Positions 45,575 through 55,768 of a DNA stretch of 64,000 bases are shown here, piece after piece. How positions within the stretch are numbered: the stretch's first letter is position 1; each line of letters begins with the position of its first letter. Origin of the DNA: Pseudofabraea citricarpa (taxonomy: Eukaryota; Ascomycota; Leotiomycetes; Helotiales; Dermateaceae); the NCBI GenBank assembly GCA_029641185.1, contig JAPWGK010000015.1:682001-746000 (forward strand). The letters run 5' to 3'. The notes below the pieces were generated by a model, which did not search any database, was not told the origin of the DNA, and saw only the letters and a list, made by a program, of their open reading frames with translations. Position numbers and translations under genes: made by a program.

Positions 45575-48368
45575 CTAAAACCCTGCCTTCTTCATACTAT
45601 CAACAAACAGGTCGCGGCATCTAACACGACTTCCAAGCCTAGCGCAGAGCAAGAAAGCCCCACTCAACTTTCTGTGCAAGCTGTAAGTTTCTTCTGGCGG
45701 AGGCGCCAATCTTTCTCGTATCATGATTGGTATCTGCTCCTTTACTCGTTCAGTGATCGTTTGGTCTTTGAAATCGTAAATTTCTGGTGATGATTCTAAA
45801 AAGGGTTCTGCGAGTGTGAGAATTGATGTGATATGCGCTTTCAGCATTGCTTTAGATTCGTGTCCAGTGAGATAACCCAGATCGATTGACAGGTCTCGTA
45901 GTGTGTCTTTGTCCGATCGTGATGCGGCTTCTAGTAATTGTGTATATTTCGTTATGAATTCCTGTGGATATTCTCGAGATGCGCCAAAGTCAAGAAGCTC
46001 CAGCTTGTTGGTCTTGGCATTGTATAGAAAATTCGTCCAATTGGGATCTGTTTGCATGAACCTGAATTCTGTTATTTCACGGAGACAGAGACGAAGAATC
46101 TGGGTTCCAATCCAGTCTCTTTGTTCCTGTGTGAAACTCTGTACTCGGGTAACCCCAATACCATCCATGAATTTCATGGTCAGAACCTGCTTGCCGGATG
46201 CCTCCGGAAATATTTTAGGGACAACGAAAACATCCTTTTCGTCGACGAGAAGATCTTGAAAACGTCGACCACATTCAGCCTCGCGAATATAGTCGCATTC
46301 CCAACCCAGCTCGACTCTGGCATTGGCGATCGTCTTGTCCAGGAATAGACCCTTGGGTAAAAGTCGTGACGCTGTAAGCAAAATTGCTAGGTTGCTTAGA
46401 TCAGAATCGATAGAATCTGCTACGCCAGGATACTGGACCTTCACTGCCACGCGTTCACCAGTCGACTTGATTGTGGCACTATGAACTTGCCCGATGGAGG
46501 CAGCAGCCAGCGGAACCTCTTCAAAGGATGCGAACAAGTCTCGCCAGTCAGGACCCAAGTTTGCTGCGAGAACTTTGTCGCGTTGTGAAGCTGGCATGTA
46601 GTCGGCACGGTCCTGCACTCGTTGGAGAACTTCCTGAATAGGGGCAGGGAGCATCTTTGAATCCTGGAAACTCAGCATCTGGCCAAGCTTCAGGGCTGCA
46701 CCCCTCATACGTGACAATTTGGCGACGAGTCTGTCCATGTTGCCCGCACTCAACATATAAGATCCTTCGCCGCCATTCCCACTAACACGACGAATGCTTT
46801 CACTTATAGCACCGCCAAACATGCCAGCTGCAAGTCCACCATAGTTCCAAATCCTCCCCAGCCTAGAAGAAGGAACTTTAGATTCCCGAAGTGCATAAGG
46901 GGTTGAATCGGTGGAAGTTTCGTGTTCAGCCTAGAAAATGATCAGCAATCGGTGGTTTAAGAAAGCCTTTACATTTTGGACCTCATACTGAGACTGTGTT
47001 GCCACTGGTTGCTTTCTGAATCTCTTCAGCCAATTTTTCTATGTCTTGCTTCGTTTCGGCCGAATCTGAGGGTTCAAATTGTGTTTCTGGAGCTGCGGCT
47101 TCTGAAGTACGAACATTGAAAGTATCTTGATCTCTTCCAGCCGACAAGTGAGAGCGTTCAATAGGTGCATCTTTGGCCCCTTTCAACTTCAGCTCATTCC
47201 TCGTTAATCTTTGAGTCTTGCCTCCCAAAATTCTCGCAACACGAGGACTATGAAACAGGTCCGTATTAATGCCTTCTGGCATTTGTTCCTGTTTAGGGAT
47301 GGCTTCGACCGATGGAATGGGACTTGTACTCTTCTCTTCTAGGGGATTGTAATACGAATCCGAATTAATCTTCCCGTCTGGTAAATGAGGATCTCCTCCT
47401 TGGACATTTGAAGGATTCTTAGGTATCTTCACCCTCGGAAGGGAAGATAGTGTTGGTGAAGTATGCCCAGTTCTTCGATAGAAACTATCCTTGTCATGGC
47501 CATCTTCTAGAGAACTTGTGATTGTGCTATCCTCCGCATCTGCAGTATGAGAAGGAATTTGAAACTCATACTGGCGCTGTGCTGTTCTTGCCTTGTCTGG
47601 AGATAGATTACTTTTGTTTGGCTCTGGGATAGTTGATGCGCCTGACGACGCTGGATGAAGAGCTTTGCCGCCCAACGGATTTTTAGCACTCTCGTCGATG
47701 GGCCTCGCTGAGGTTGAATCAGTATCAATTTTTGGAGTATTTATATTTGCATTCGGAGGAGGAATGCTGCCGTCAGGTAAAGGATATCGATCAGCCTTCT
47801 CTTGTTGGATATTGAGCCCATGGCCACCCAAAGGTTCCTTCGCTGGTTCATCTTTGGGTATTTCGGATGTAGAATCTTCGTCTGTCTTAGGAGTGTTTAC
47901 GTTCGACTCTCTAGGAGGGATCGTGCCATCGGGGAGGGGGTATCGATCGGCCTTTTCCTGTTTAATGTCAAGGTCTTCTGCTGGAGGCGAATCTACAGCT
48001 GAATTCTGGTTCGATTTTTCATAGAAATGATCTTGTTCCAGGCTTTCCTCAGGCACTGGCCCTGGGTTTCCAGCTTCTGTGGATTTCTTGCTAGGTATGG
48101 GTCCAGAGTCGTTCGAGGCATTGCTTGTTGGATCCCTAGTAGCCTCTGCGGTCCATGATGGTGCACTTTCGTTCAATCTTGAAGCAAGAATCGATGCAGC
48201 TCTAACGGTCTCTGTGACTCTATCGGTCTGGCTCTTCACTGCTTTTGCTAAGCTCGAGGTCCTATTGTAAACGTCCAGTTGCCTAGTTCTCAATGCGACA
48301 TGCTTCTGTGCAACCCCCCGGGAGGCATTGAAGAGCGCCGCCAAGTCTACAAGCCTTTTTCCTGCCAT
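45575..48368 (-). CDS. COQ8: COQ8 (ABC1/ADCK3) atypical kinase/ATPase for ubiquinone synthesis, with a very long N-terminus
   Basis: Two exons on the minus strand (48368-46989 and 46930-45575) give 911 residues. The C-terminal ~415 residues are an ABC1/UbiB protein kinase-like domain. The invariant KxGQ motif (ALKLGQ, residues 541-544) and the alanine-rich nucleotide loop (PLAAASIGQVHSA) replace the usual glycine-rich loop; VAVKVQYPGV supplies the lysine and LLDFGASREY the metal-binding DFG. COQ8 acts in the mitochondrial matrix to assemble the CoQ synthome. The N-terminal ~440 residues, starting with a basic segment likely to be the mitochondrial targeting signal, are Pro/Ser/Asp-rich and disordered and include a 52-residue tandem repeat (residues ~133-182 and ~185-234) and several aromatic QDHFY-like motifs. 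The 58-base intron joins NTVS to AEHETST and the conserved SRLGRIWNYGGLAAG. Confidence 0.93.
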
Positions 48369-48745
48369 CGCAATGGATGCGAGAGTTCGCAGATTATCAT
48401 TGAATCATCCTGTCGTGATTGTCGAGGTAAATGGTACAGTTGCACGAAGTTTGAGGTCACGATAATTTCATAGCTCCGAGCTTACCCCTGCTCATGACGT
48501 CGAGATCATTGGCTGCCTTAAAGGATGGTACAACGACATTCTGCGAATAAGTAGATAGACACATGAACATTGGGACTGTATTGGATCCCTTTCATTTATT
48601 TGAGACTGAAGTTTCTTCCGTTCAGTTTGGCTGCTATTTTGTGCTCGCCATTTTGGTATTAGTCCACCATGTAAACGCCTTGTTAATAACTCAACCCAGA
48701 TATTCTATTCCCTCCTCTATTCTACGGTAATACCCAATTGACTAT
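48369..48745. other. Intergenic region between COQ8 start and ESS2 3' end
   Basis: The 377 bases contain the COQ8 promoter and the ESS2 3' untranslated region. No other feature is supported. Confidence 0.5.
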
Positions 48746-50107
48746 TCATTTTCCACTAGGCGTCCATTTTGTTTTCAAGTTGGACTTTGCACGTACAGTA
48801 CCAGGTGTTTTAGATCCGAAAGCACTAGGAGATCCAGTCGTGCCTGGCCTACCCACCCTACTCCATAAACGCTGTGCTGCGGGTGTCAATTGTCCAGTAT
48901 TGACCCTGGGACTACTAGGAAATTTTGGTACCGGCGTTATATCAACCTTACCTGTCATCCCGACTTTTGCAGAAGTTCGTTTTGACTTTGCTACCTTGTC
49001 AACCATGCGATGATGTAAGTCCTCGCGTTTGCTTTGTCCCTTGATAATAAATGGATTCTTGGATGTTTCGCCCTTCCCAAGATCAATTAATGGAGTTGGC
49101 ACATATGGTTCAGGTTCAGGTTCTTCCTCATCAACAAAAGCATATCCATTGACGCGAGGTGTGTCTCCACCTTGGAAATCCGACTCTGTTTCTGCCACAC
49201 GCCGGTGCCCAGCGATTGCATCCTTGACAGCAGATAAAGATGGTGAAGGCGGGATAGCTGAGCTTTGCTGAATCTCGGGTACTGGTAGACGAGTGTTCGC
49301 ATACGCGACGCCTTTGGGTGCAGCTCGAGATTCATTCTGTATTTTTTGTGCAACTGTCTCAAGGGAATCTTCAATGCTCTCTGGCCGGAACATTAGTTGA
49401 TTCTGGGGTTTAGATTTCCACCCATCAGGCCGCGCGGGTTTCTCGGTTTTGTCTTGGATCGCGAGTCTATCTTTGTCCCATCCGTCATCCTTCAAAGACT
49501 CTCGCGATTGTAGAAGTTTTGTTTCCACCTCCTTTTGTTTTAGCATCATTCTAGATGGGAGTTTGTTTCCTTGCCACATCCAAGCATATTTTTCAGCCCG
49601 CTTTTGATTTTGCTTGTCGATGAGTTTATAAAAACTTTCGTTATCTTCGCTTGTATATTTCGATTGAAATTTGTCCAAACTCATGTTTGTATCCACCTGT
49701 ACTGGTATTTCTGCTTCGGTAGAAGCAGTCACGCCAGACATCATTGACATGGGAGTATCCCCTGCAAAATCTCTTGGTGTGTCTGATGCTCTCGCAGGTG
49801 TCTGTATAGATGTTCCTCGTCTGCCACGCTTTCTCCCTGGTGTCATAACTTGATGTAACCTGCGGCTTGCACTCGAAATCCATGCACCATCCTTCGACTC
49901 TAGGGCATCCAAATATTCCTGCTGGGTTTCAGACTCGAGAAGACCAGGGAAGAAGTCCCGCGCGATGATTTCGGAGATCGCATCGGTATAAGAATCTTCG
50001 TCAATAACATTCTTGGGTCGTTTTATGCGTTTTGGTGGTGGTGGCATGAGATCCGTATCGTTGGATCGGCGCACAAGACCTGTGGACTTAGTTTGTTCGA
50101 GCGCCAT
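48746..50107 (-). CDS. ESS2/Bis1 (DGCR14-like) nuclear splicing-associated protein
   Basis: A single-exon, 453-residue protein of the Es2 (DGCR14) family, nuclear proteins associated with spliceosome C complexes in animals and with stress and cell-cycle roles in S. pombe Bis1. The early family signature is KRIKRPKNVIDEDSYTDAIS, followed by IIARDFFPGLLESETQQEYL. The segment SLDKFQSKYTSEDNESFYKL is the second conserved block, followed by RAEKYAWMW. A third conserved part is GWKSKPQNQLMFRPES, and the protein ends in a basic Ser/Thr/Pro-rich tail (TPAAQRLWSR). The start is the first ATG and shares a 380-base divergent spacer with the PP5 gene. Confidence 0.93.
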   Translation of the reverse strand: MALEQTKSTGLVRRSNDTDLMPPPPKRIKRPKNVIDEDSYTDAISEIIARDFFPGLLESETQQEYLDALESKDGAWISSASRRLHQVMTPGRKRGRRGTSIQTPARASDTPRDFAGDTPMSMMSGVTASTEAEIPVQVDTNMSLDKFQSKYTSEDNESFYKLIDKQNQKRAEKYAWMWQGNKLPSRMMLKQKEVETKLLQSRESLKDDGWDKDRLAIQDKTEKPARPDGWKSKPQNQLMFRPESIEDSLETVAQKIQNESRAAPKGVAYANTRLPVPEIQQSSAIPPSPSLSAVKDAIAGHRRVAETESDFQGGDTPRVNGYAFVDEEEPEPEPYVPTPLIDLGKGETSKNPFIIKGQSKREDLHHRMVDKVAKSKRTSAKVGMTGKVDITPVPKFPSSPRVNTGQLTPAAQRLWSRVGRPGTTGSPSAFGSKTPGTVRAKSNLKTKWTPSGK

Positions 50108-50487
50108 CTTGACGGTTTGCAGACCTTCAAAGCCGGCAAGCTACAGCCCACAAAGCCGCTGTTGTGCGCAGTCTGAACTGCGAAGTCGTAAGGTTGATGA
50201 AGGATGACAAAAGCTGAGTTGGAGTTGTTTTGAGTTGCGGTTGCCTATGGTAGATTGATTGCTGATTGCGATAAGAAATTATCTCCGCCATAGCGGGCAG
50301 ATGCGCCACAGTGTGGCTGTGCAGAATCCCTCGAACTCTACGCAAAGCTTCCCCAAGATGCACCTCTATTTTTCCCTTTACAAAGAGCCTCCATCTCTTT
50401 CCAAAGACTTGCAGAAGCACCACGTTTAGATACAAGCGCATACTCTCTACTTGATCTTTGTTTGATCCTAGAGCAATTACGGGCAAA
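50108..50487. promoter_or_regulatory. Divergent promoter between ESS2 and PP5
   Basis: The 380 bases separate the two ATGs and must serve both genes. No clear TATA element. A 136-codon minus-strand frame crosses it and the PP5 start and is judged spurious. Confidence 0.5.
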
Positions 50488-52259
50488 ATGACGTCGGCAG
50501 AGGAGGAGGCGACAGGCTTCAAGAACCAGGGCAACAAAGCATTTGCCGCTCACGATTGGCCTACGGCCATTGATTTTTACACGAAGGCCATTGAGCTGAA
50601 TGATAAAGAGCCTACGTATTATTCCAATAGAGCTCAGGTAAGCTTTTCTCTCCCCAGCCCTACTTGGTCGTGTGACTAAACTCTCGGAGGCAAATATAAA
50701 ATCAGAGGCCTATGGATATGCAATAGCAGATGCAACGAAGGCTATCGAGCTAGACCCGAATTTTGTCAAGGTACGTCTTAATTCCCATAGCGCACTGTCG
50801 CGATAGTTCCAGAGTATGCCAAATGAACAGGATGCTAACACGTTCCTAGGCATACTACCGACGGGCCGTTGCCTATACTGCGATTCTAAAGTCCCGCGAT
50901 GCTCTTCGAGATTTCAAAACTGTTGTTAAAAAGGCACCCAACGATAAAGATGCAAAACTCAAGTTGGCAGAATGCGAAAAGATTGTACGAAGGGTCGAGT
51001 TCTTCCGAGCAATTGAGATTGGCGATCCACCATCTGCATCAGAGGGATTAGACCTGGACTCTATGGTTGTTGACGCTGACTATGACGGAGCACGACTGGA
51101 GAATGAGATGACAACAGAATTTATCGACGACATGCTAGAAAGGTTTAAGAACGGGAAGAAGTTACATAAGAAATATGTTTACCAGATTGTCATTGCGGTT
51201 CAAAAGATCGTATACGACGAAGCAACAATGGTTGAAATGGAAATAGAGGACGATACACAGCTGACTGTTTGCGGAGATACTCATGGTTGGTCAAATATCA
51301 GTGGTAAAGCAGCTGAAGCTAATCTCTGGGACAGGCCAATTTTTCGACCTGATGGAGCTATTTAGACTAAATGGGCTCCCGACAGAGAAGCACTATTATC
51401 TATTCAACGGCGATTTCGTCGACAGAGGTTCTTGGTCTACAGAAATAGCACTTTTGCTATATGCCTATAAGTGGTTGAGACCTGGATCATTCTTCATTAA
51501 TAGAGGCAATCACGAGACAGATGACATGAACCGAGTCTACGGTTTTGAGGGAGAATGTAAAGCAAAATACAATGGTTGGTATTCTGTTGTCCAGGTTGTG
51601 TTTTAATTTACTGACTCTTTGGCCAAGATCGTGTTTTCAGATTATTTTCAGAGAGTTTCTCCGCCTTACCGCTTGCTACTCTTATTGGGAAGAAGTACCT
51701 TGTCCTTCACGGTGGCTTGTTCTCAGATGACAATATCACCCTGGACGATATTCGTAAGTTGAACAGACATAACCAGCGTCAACCAGGTCAAGCTGGATTG
51801 ATGATGGAGATGCTATGGACGGATCCTCAAACCGAACCTGGACGAGGGCCAAGTAAAAGAGGTGTTGGAATGCAATTCGGGCCCGATGTCACGAAGAGAT
51901 TTTGCGAGAAGAACGGATTGGAAGCTGTTATTCGTAGTCATGAAGTTCGTATGGAAGGTTACGAGGAGGAGCATGATGGAAGGTGTATCACTGGTAAGTT
52001 ATCTATGCTTCAATGTTCGGATATCACTAACACTTGTTCAGTCTTCTCTGCACCGAGATATTGTGATAGCACCGAGAACAAAGGTGCTTACATCAACATT
52101 GGCCCTGACTACAAACTCGACTTTCACAAATTCGATGCTGTGCCCCATCCCAACATCAAGCCAATGGTAAGTCGAACTCGAATCTCGCAAAATGTACAAA
52201 ATCATACTAATTACCTCTCGCAGGCCTATGCTCAGAGTTCTCTTATGTCTGCAACCTAA
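50488..52259 (+). CDS. PPT1: Serine/threonine protein phosphatase 5 (Ppt1) with TPR domain
   Basis: Seven exons (50488-50637, 50690-50770, 50850-51285, 51335-51574, 51628-51993, 52042-52166, 52224-52259) give 477 residues, the normal PP5 length. N-terminal TPR repeats (residues ~8-110: FKNQGNKAFAAHDWPTAIDF, AYGYAIADATKAIELDP) bind Hsp90 and autoinhibit the enzyme. The PPP catalytic domain carries all metal-site motifs: GDTHG (219-223), GDFVDRG (248-254) and GNHE (280-283), then LHGGLFS and the SAPRYCD loop. It dephosphorylates Hsp90-client and chaperone substrates. The C-terminus (AYAQSSLMSAT) is encoded by a 36-base exon. Two donors are non-consensus GTTGGT (51286 and 51575), but the phase and conserved KYN/DRVF joining support them. 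Confidence 0.93.
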
Positions 52260-52489
52260 GCAGTACATTTTTGCTATAACGAACAATATCTGCCGTGGTA
52301 TTTTCAAGAATTTAATTCATCTTCTGCCATAGCAGTGGGGCGGACACTCATGGATAGCGGGCGTTGCATCGGGAGGGCCATGAGACATGCCACAGTCATT
52401 GGAAGATAGACGTAGCCTTCTAGCATCGTCGAGATGTCTTGACGAATACCTGAATAGAAACATCTAATGTTGCTCAAATGAAACCTCTT

Positions 52490-52990
52490 TTATGCATTCC
52501 AGATCCTCTCGGTATCTTTGTTGCCAACCAGCACACTCAACCAGTTTCCACTCCCTCTGATTCTCCAGCCGACCTGCTCCTTCTTGCTCTCCCCCTTTCC
52601 GTTTCCTACCCAGCCCCCCAAAGCAGCTACAACGGGACTCAAATCCTCACGCGGGATCCTGATCCAACACTCCTGGCCGTCGACCTTCAGTAAATCAACC
52701 GAGATAGCAGATCCCGTCAGACCCAGAAATTGCGTCAACGCGGCCGTGATATAAGAGCGCACGGTAAGATCATCTAGATCTGCTCGAGCAGATGATGAAG
52801 TGATCAACTCCATACGGACATACGAGAACGGTGGTGTTTTGATAGTCTTGCTCGTGATCTCGTGACCTTTGACAGCATTCTGTTTTTTCTTGGTACTGCT
52901 CGACGTAGTGGCATCTGTGCCAGTGTTGGTCATACAGACATCTCCATCTCCAGTTCCATTGTTGTCTTCTATTCCCTCCATCTCGGCCAT
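52490..52990 (-). CDS. POP8: Ribonuclease P/MRP subunit POP8
   Basis: A single-exon, 166-residue protein. After an N-terminal Asn/Gly/Thr-rich region (residues 1-45), the core reads GHEITSKTIKTPPFSYVRMEL, then a helix (DDLTVRSYITAALTQFLG) and a beta segment (SAISVDLLKVDGQECWIRIP), the layout of the Pop8/Rpp14-Pop5-like small RNA-binding fold. Pop8 is a protein subunit of nuclear RNase P (tRNA 5' processing) and RNase MRP (rRNA and CLB mRNA processing). It is divergent from SPT4 with 299 bases between ATGs. Family naming is fairly confident; a related Rpp14/Pop5-type assignment is the alternative. Confidence 0.72.
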   Translation of the reverse strand: MAEMEGIEDNNGTGDGDVCMTNTGTDATTSSSTKKKQNAVKGHEITSKTIKTPPFSYVRMELITSSSARADLDDLTVRSYITAALTQFLGLTGSAISVDLLKVDGQECWIRIPREDLSPVVAALGGWVGNGKGESKKEQVGWRIRGSGNWLSVLVGNKDTERIWNA

Positions 52991-53289
52991 CTATCTTATC
53001 CTTGCGAAGCGAAAAGAAAGTACCGTCAGGTCGGCGCACATTTTTTGTTTTGCTTCGTGCTGGTGTTTGATTGTTTGGTTGTTTGGTGGTTTTCTGAGGT
53101 TCGTTCAGCCTTCTCGGAAAATTTAAGCTTTGTTGCATCGTCAGCCTCGTGTGGAATTCTACTGTCACCCCGGTCGTAGCTCTCTCTCGTTCAAGACAAA
53201 GAAAGACGAACTACCACCACGAACCACCAACCTTTGAAGATCCACCTCCACTTCACATATTCCTTCGTATCTCTTTCCATCTATTCAAA
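52991..53289. promoter_or_regulatory. Divergent promoter between POP8 and SPT4
   Basis: Only 299 bases separate the two start codons. CT/CA-rich tracts precede the SPT4 ATG (53200-53280). It is the tightest head-to-head pair in the window. Confidence 0.55.
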
Positions 53290-53796
53290 ATGACCGAGAA
53301 CTTCGTACCCCCAGGCCAGCAGCGCAATCTGCGCGCATGCATGGTCTGCTCTATCGTAATGACCACAAACGTACGCCCTCCCCCCTCCATGCCACATCGT
53401 CTATGCATCCACCGAACTCTTATGTACACAATGGAACAGGCTAACCTATCATGTAGCGGTTCGTAAAAGAAGGATGTCCTAACTGCGATGAATTTCTGCA
53501 TCTCCAAGGTTCCATGGAGGCCATTATCGACTGCACGTCGCAAGTCTTCGAGGGGCTCATCACACTAGCTGACCCCTCGAAATCCTGGGTCGCGAAGTGG
53601 CAGCGTCTGGATGGCTACGTGAGGGGTGTCTATGCGACGAAAGTTAGTGGGATATTACCTGAGGAAGTTGTGGCTATCATGGAGGATGAAGCCAGAATTC
53701 GTTATATCCCGTGAGTTTGATCTTTGTATTGTTCGATGGGAGAGTGCATGCTAACGAATCTCTAGACGTGATGGAAGCGCGACAGAGGCTGATTGA
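53290..53796 (+). CDS. SPT4: Transcription elongation factor SPT4
   Basis: Three exons (53290-53370, 53457-53710, 53766-53796) give 121 residues, the size expected for Spt4. Spt4 pairs with Spt5 (DSIF) on RNA polymerase II. A four-cysteine zinc site is formed by C17-x2-C20 and C34-x2-C37 (LRACMVCS...EGCPNCDEF), followed by the conserved [19 protein letters not shown] and GVYATKVSG segments. Both introns (86 and 55 bases) have good GT-AG ends. The last exon encodes only ten residues (RDGSATEAD and part of a Pro codon). It converges on KIN17 with 250 bases between. Confidence 0.95.
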
Positions 53797-54046
53797 GGGA
53801 TCTTACCTATGAGATTTGTATAGGCTGGTGGGCAGGGGGGAGTTTGTAGTATGGTCACAGGAAAATCATAGCGGGAGTTTATGGCGTTGTAATTCTGGAA
53901 CCCAGAGAGTCCATCATAAGGACAAATTCCAATGGTATTAAATGCGCCAAACCGATGATAACGCCACGCTATGATATGCCTTGCCCCTTATGTGCCTCCC
54001 CATACAAAACAGTCAGAAAACGCCTTCCTGTCACATCTTTTGATAA

Positions 54047-55140
54047 CTAGAACTTCTGTCTCTTAGATGGTCCAGACCCTCCGAATCCAGGACCGACTCT
54101 GCCTCGTTTTGCGTTACGCTCAATCTCTTCTTTCATGATGCGTTCTGCCTCACTCATTTTCTTCGGCTGCTCAATAACTGAAGCCTTCTTTCCACCCAAC
54201 GCGTTTTTCTTGGCTGCTGCAAAAACGTTCTTTGGCTTGCTTTGAAAGCCCATTTTCAAAGAGACCTTAGTCGGCGCAGCAGCCGGCTCGGCCATAGCAG
54301 GACTTGCGCTTGAGGCTTGTTCATTTTCGGGGGTAACGTCGGCTTTGATTTCGTCCTCAGTTGTCTCCGGCGCAGGTACGACAGACGTTGGCGAGTCGGA
54401 TTCTCTTTTCTTGTCTTGCTCCACCTCCTCTGTTTTAGAATTTACAGGTTTCGCGCCAAAACTCAACTTGATCTTTTCACCCTCCTGCCGTTTCAACTCT
54501 TTCTCTTGTCCATCAGCATCGTCTTCGCCGCGACCTTCTGCTGCCTCCTTGGCCCTTCGCACTTGCTCTCTTATTGCCCTCTGCTCTCTTTCTTCGTCTC
54601 CTTGATCCTGCCGTTCCCTCTTCCTGATGGCGTCTTGACGACGGAGTGCTTCTGGTGAGTTATCGATCCACGCAACATGTATCCCTTTATCGTCCTCCTC
54701 CACTCTACAGATGCCCTCCCGGCCCAAGTACTGTGCAAACAATGTGAGTGATGGCCACTTAGTCGAGTTCATATGCACATGTTCTTTGTTGCCAATATAT
54801 TCTTGATAGAAATGGTTCATCTGGACCTTCTTCTCGCCATGCGACGTTCGTAGAAGCAGTAGGAAATCCCGTTTGAACTGGTTGCTGAAATCCTCGATAT
54901 ACTTCTTCGGATCCTCGCCAACTAGGAGCATTTTTCTGACATGCGATTCAGACTGGGAATGCATTTTGAAGCCATTCTCATCACGCGTCTGTTTCTCGCA
55001 TACCTGAGGAACTTAGCAGATTGTTGGGCTGAAATGAATGGAGTTGTGCTTACCTGGCAGTACCATCGTAGTCGCTGAAGTCCTTTGGACTTTAGCTTGT
55101 TGTTCAAAAACTTTGTAGAACCTACTTCTGCTTTTGGCAT
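54047..55140 (-). CDS. KIN17-type DNA/RNA-binding zinc-finger protein (Rts2 family)
   Basis: Two exons on the minus strand (55140-55054, 55003-54047) give 347 residues. KIN17 proteins are nuclear and bind DNA and RNA in replication, repair and mRNA processing. The C2H2 finger spans the junction: C28-x2-C31...H44-x5-H50 within RLRWYCQ/VCEKQTRDENGFKMH. The winged-helix-like KIN17 domain follows (KKVQMNHFYQEYIG, HMNSTKWPSLTLFAQYLG). A charged coiled-coil and acidic region leads to conserved KVSLKMGFQSKPKNVF and the ending GPGFGGSGPSKRQKF. The C-terminal KOW/SH3-like tail of animal KIN17 is absent, as usual in fungi. The start MPKAEVGSTKFL is the family start, not the in-frame ATG 36 bases upstream. 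Confidence 0.93.
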
Positions 55141-55768
55141 GTTGGGCTGTGGGTGACCTTGTCGTTGTAAAAGCAAATGATTTGGAGGAGGCGAGAAGAG
55201 TTATCGGTATCAGCCAGTATCTTAGCGCAAGACAGCTAGCGCGATGTCATAATCCTTGGCACAAGGAAGCGACCACGGCGAACGATACTCGGGTAGAAGC
55301 GAATTGCCCCTATCCTACCCTACCTCAGGTATTGTATTTTAGTATTTAACTTTAAAAATAATGTGTGTTTATCAGGTCGGACCCTAAATCTCATCCTGTC
55401 TCTTCTTTCTATGCACTCAAGTCCTTCAGGATGCCAAATGTAATTTTCTTCTAAGCATTAGGTTAGGCAAAGATTCAGAGTCATCGTTCAAGAATCAAAA
55501 ATGCACTCTCTTTTGTTGAAAATTACATTAGAGAGCTAGCTACCTATGCTAAGTTCATGACCAAAATGAAGTCATCATTTGTCTGGTGTGCGATCATGCT
55601 AGCGTATTTCTACCATACAAACAAACCCAATATGCACTCCCCGACTCTCTGAATACCGAAAAGTTCTTTCAGTCATTTTGTAAGAAATCCCAAACCCCAT
55701 ATTGCACTTTACAAGTCAATATCTCAAGGAAGCAATCAAACCAGCCACTTTGCCATCTGATATCTTCT
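55141..55768. other. Intergenic region between KIN17 start and AzgA 3' end
   Basis: About 630 bases with the KIN17 promoter and the 3' side of the permease gene; locally AT-rich (55330-55600). No gene is seen. Confidence 0.5.

Noticed and set aside
50127..50537. A 136-codon minus-strand frame spanning the PP5 start
   Set aside because: It overlaps the PP5 first exon and the promoter, with no domain; the PP5 TPR start is clearly the real gene.
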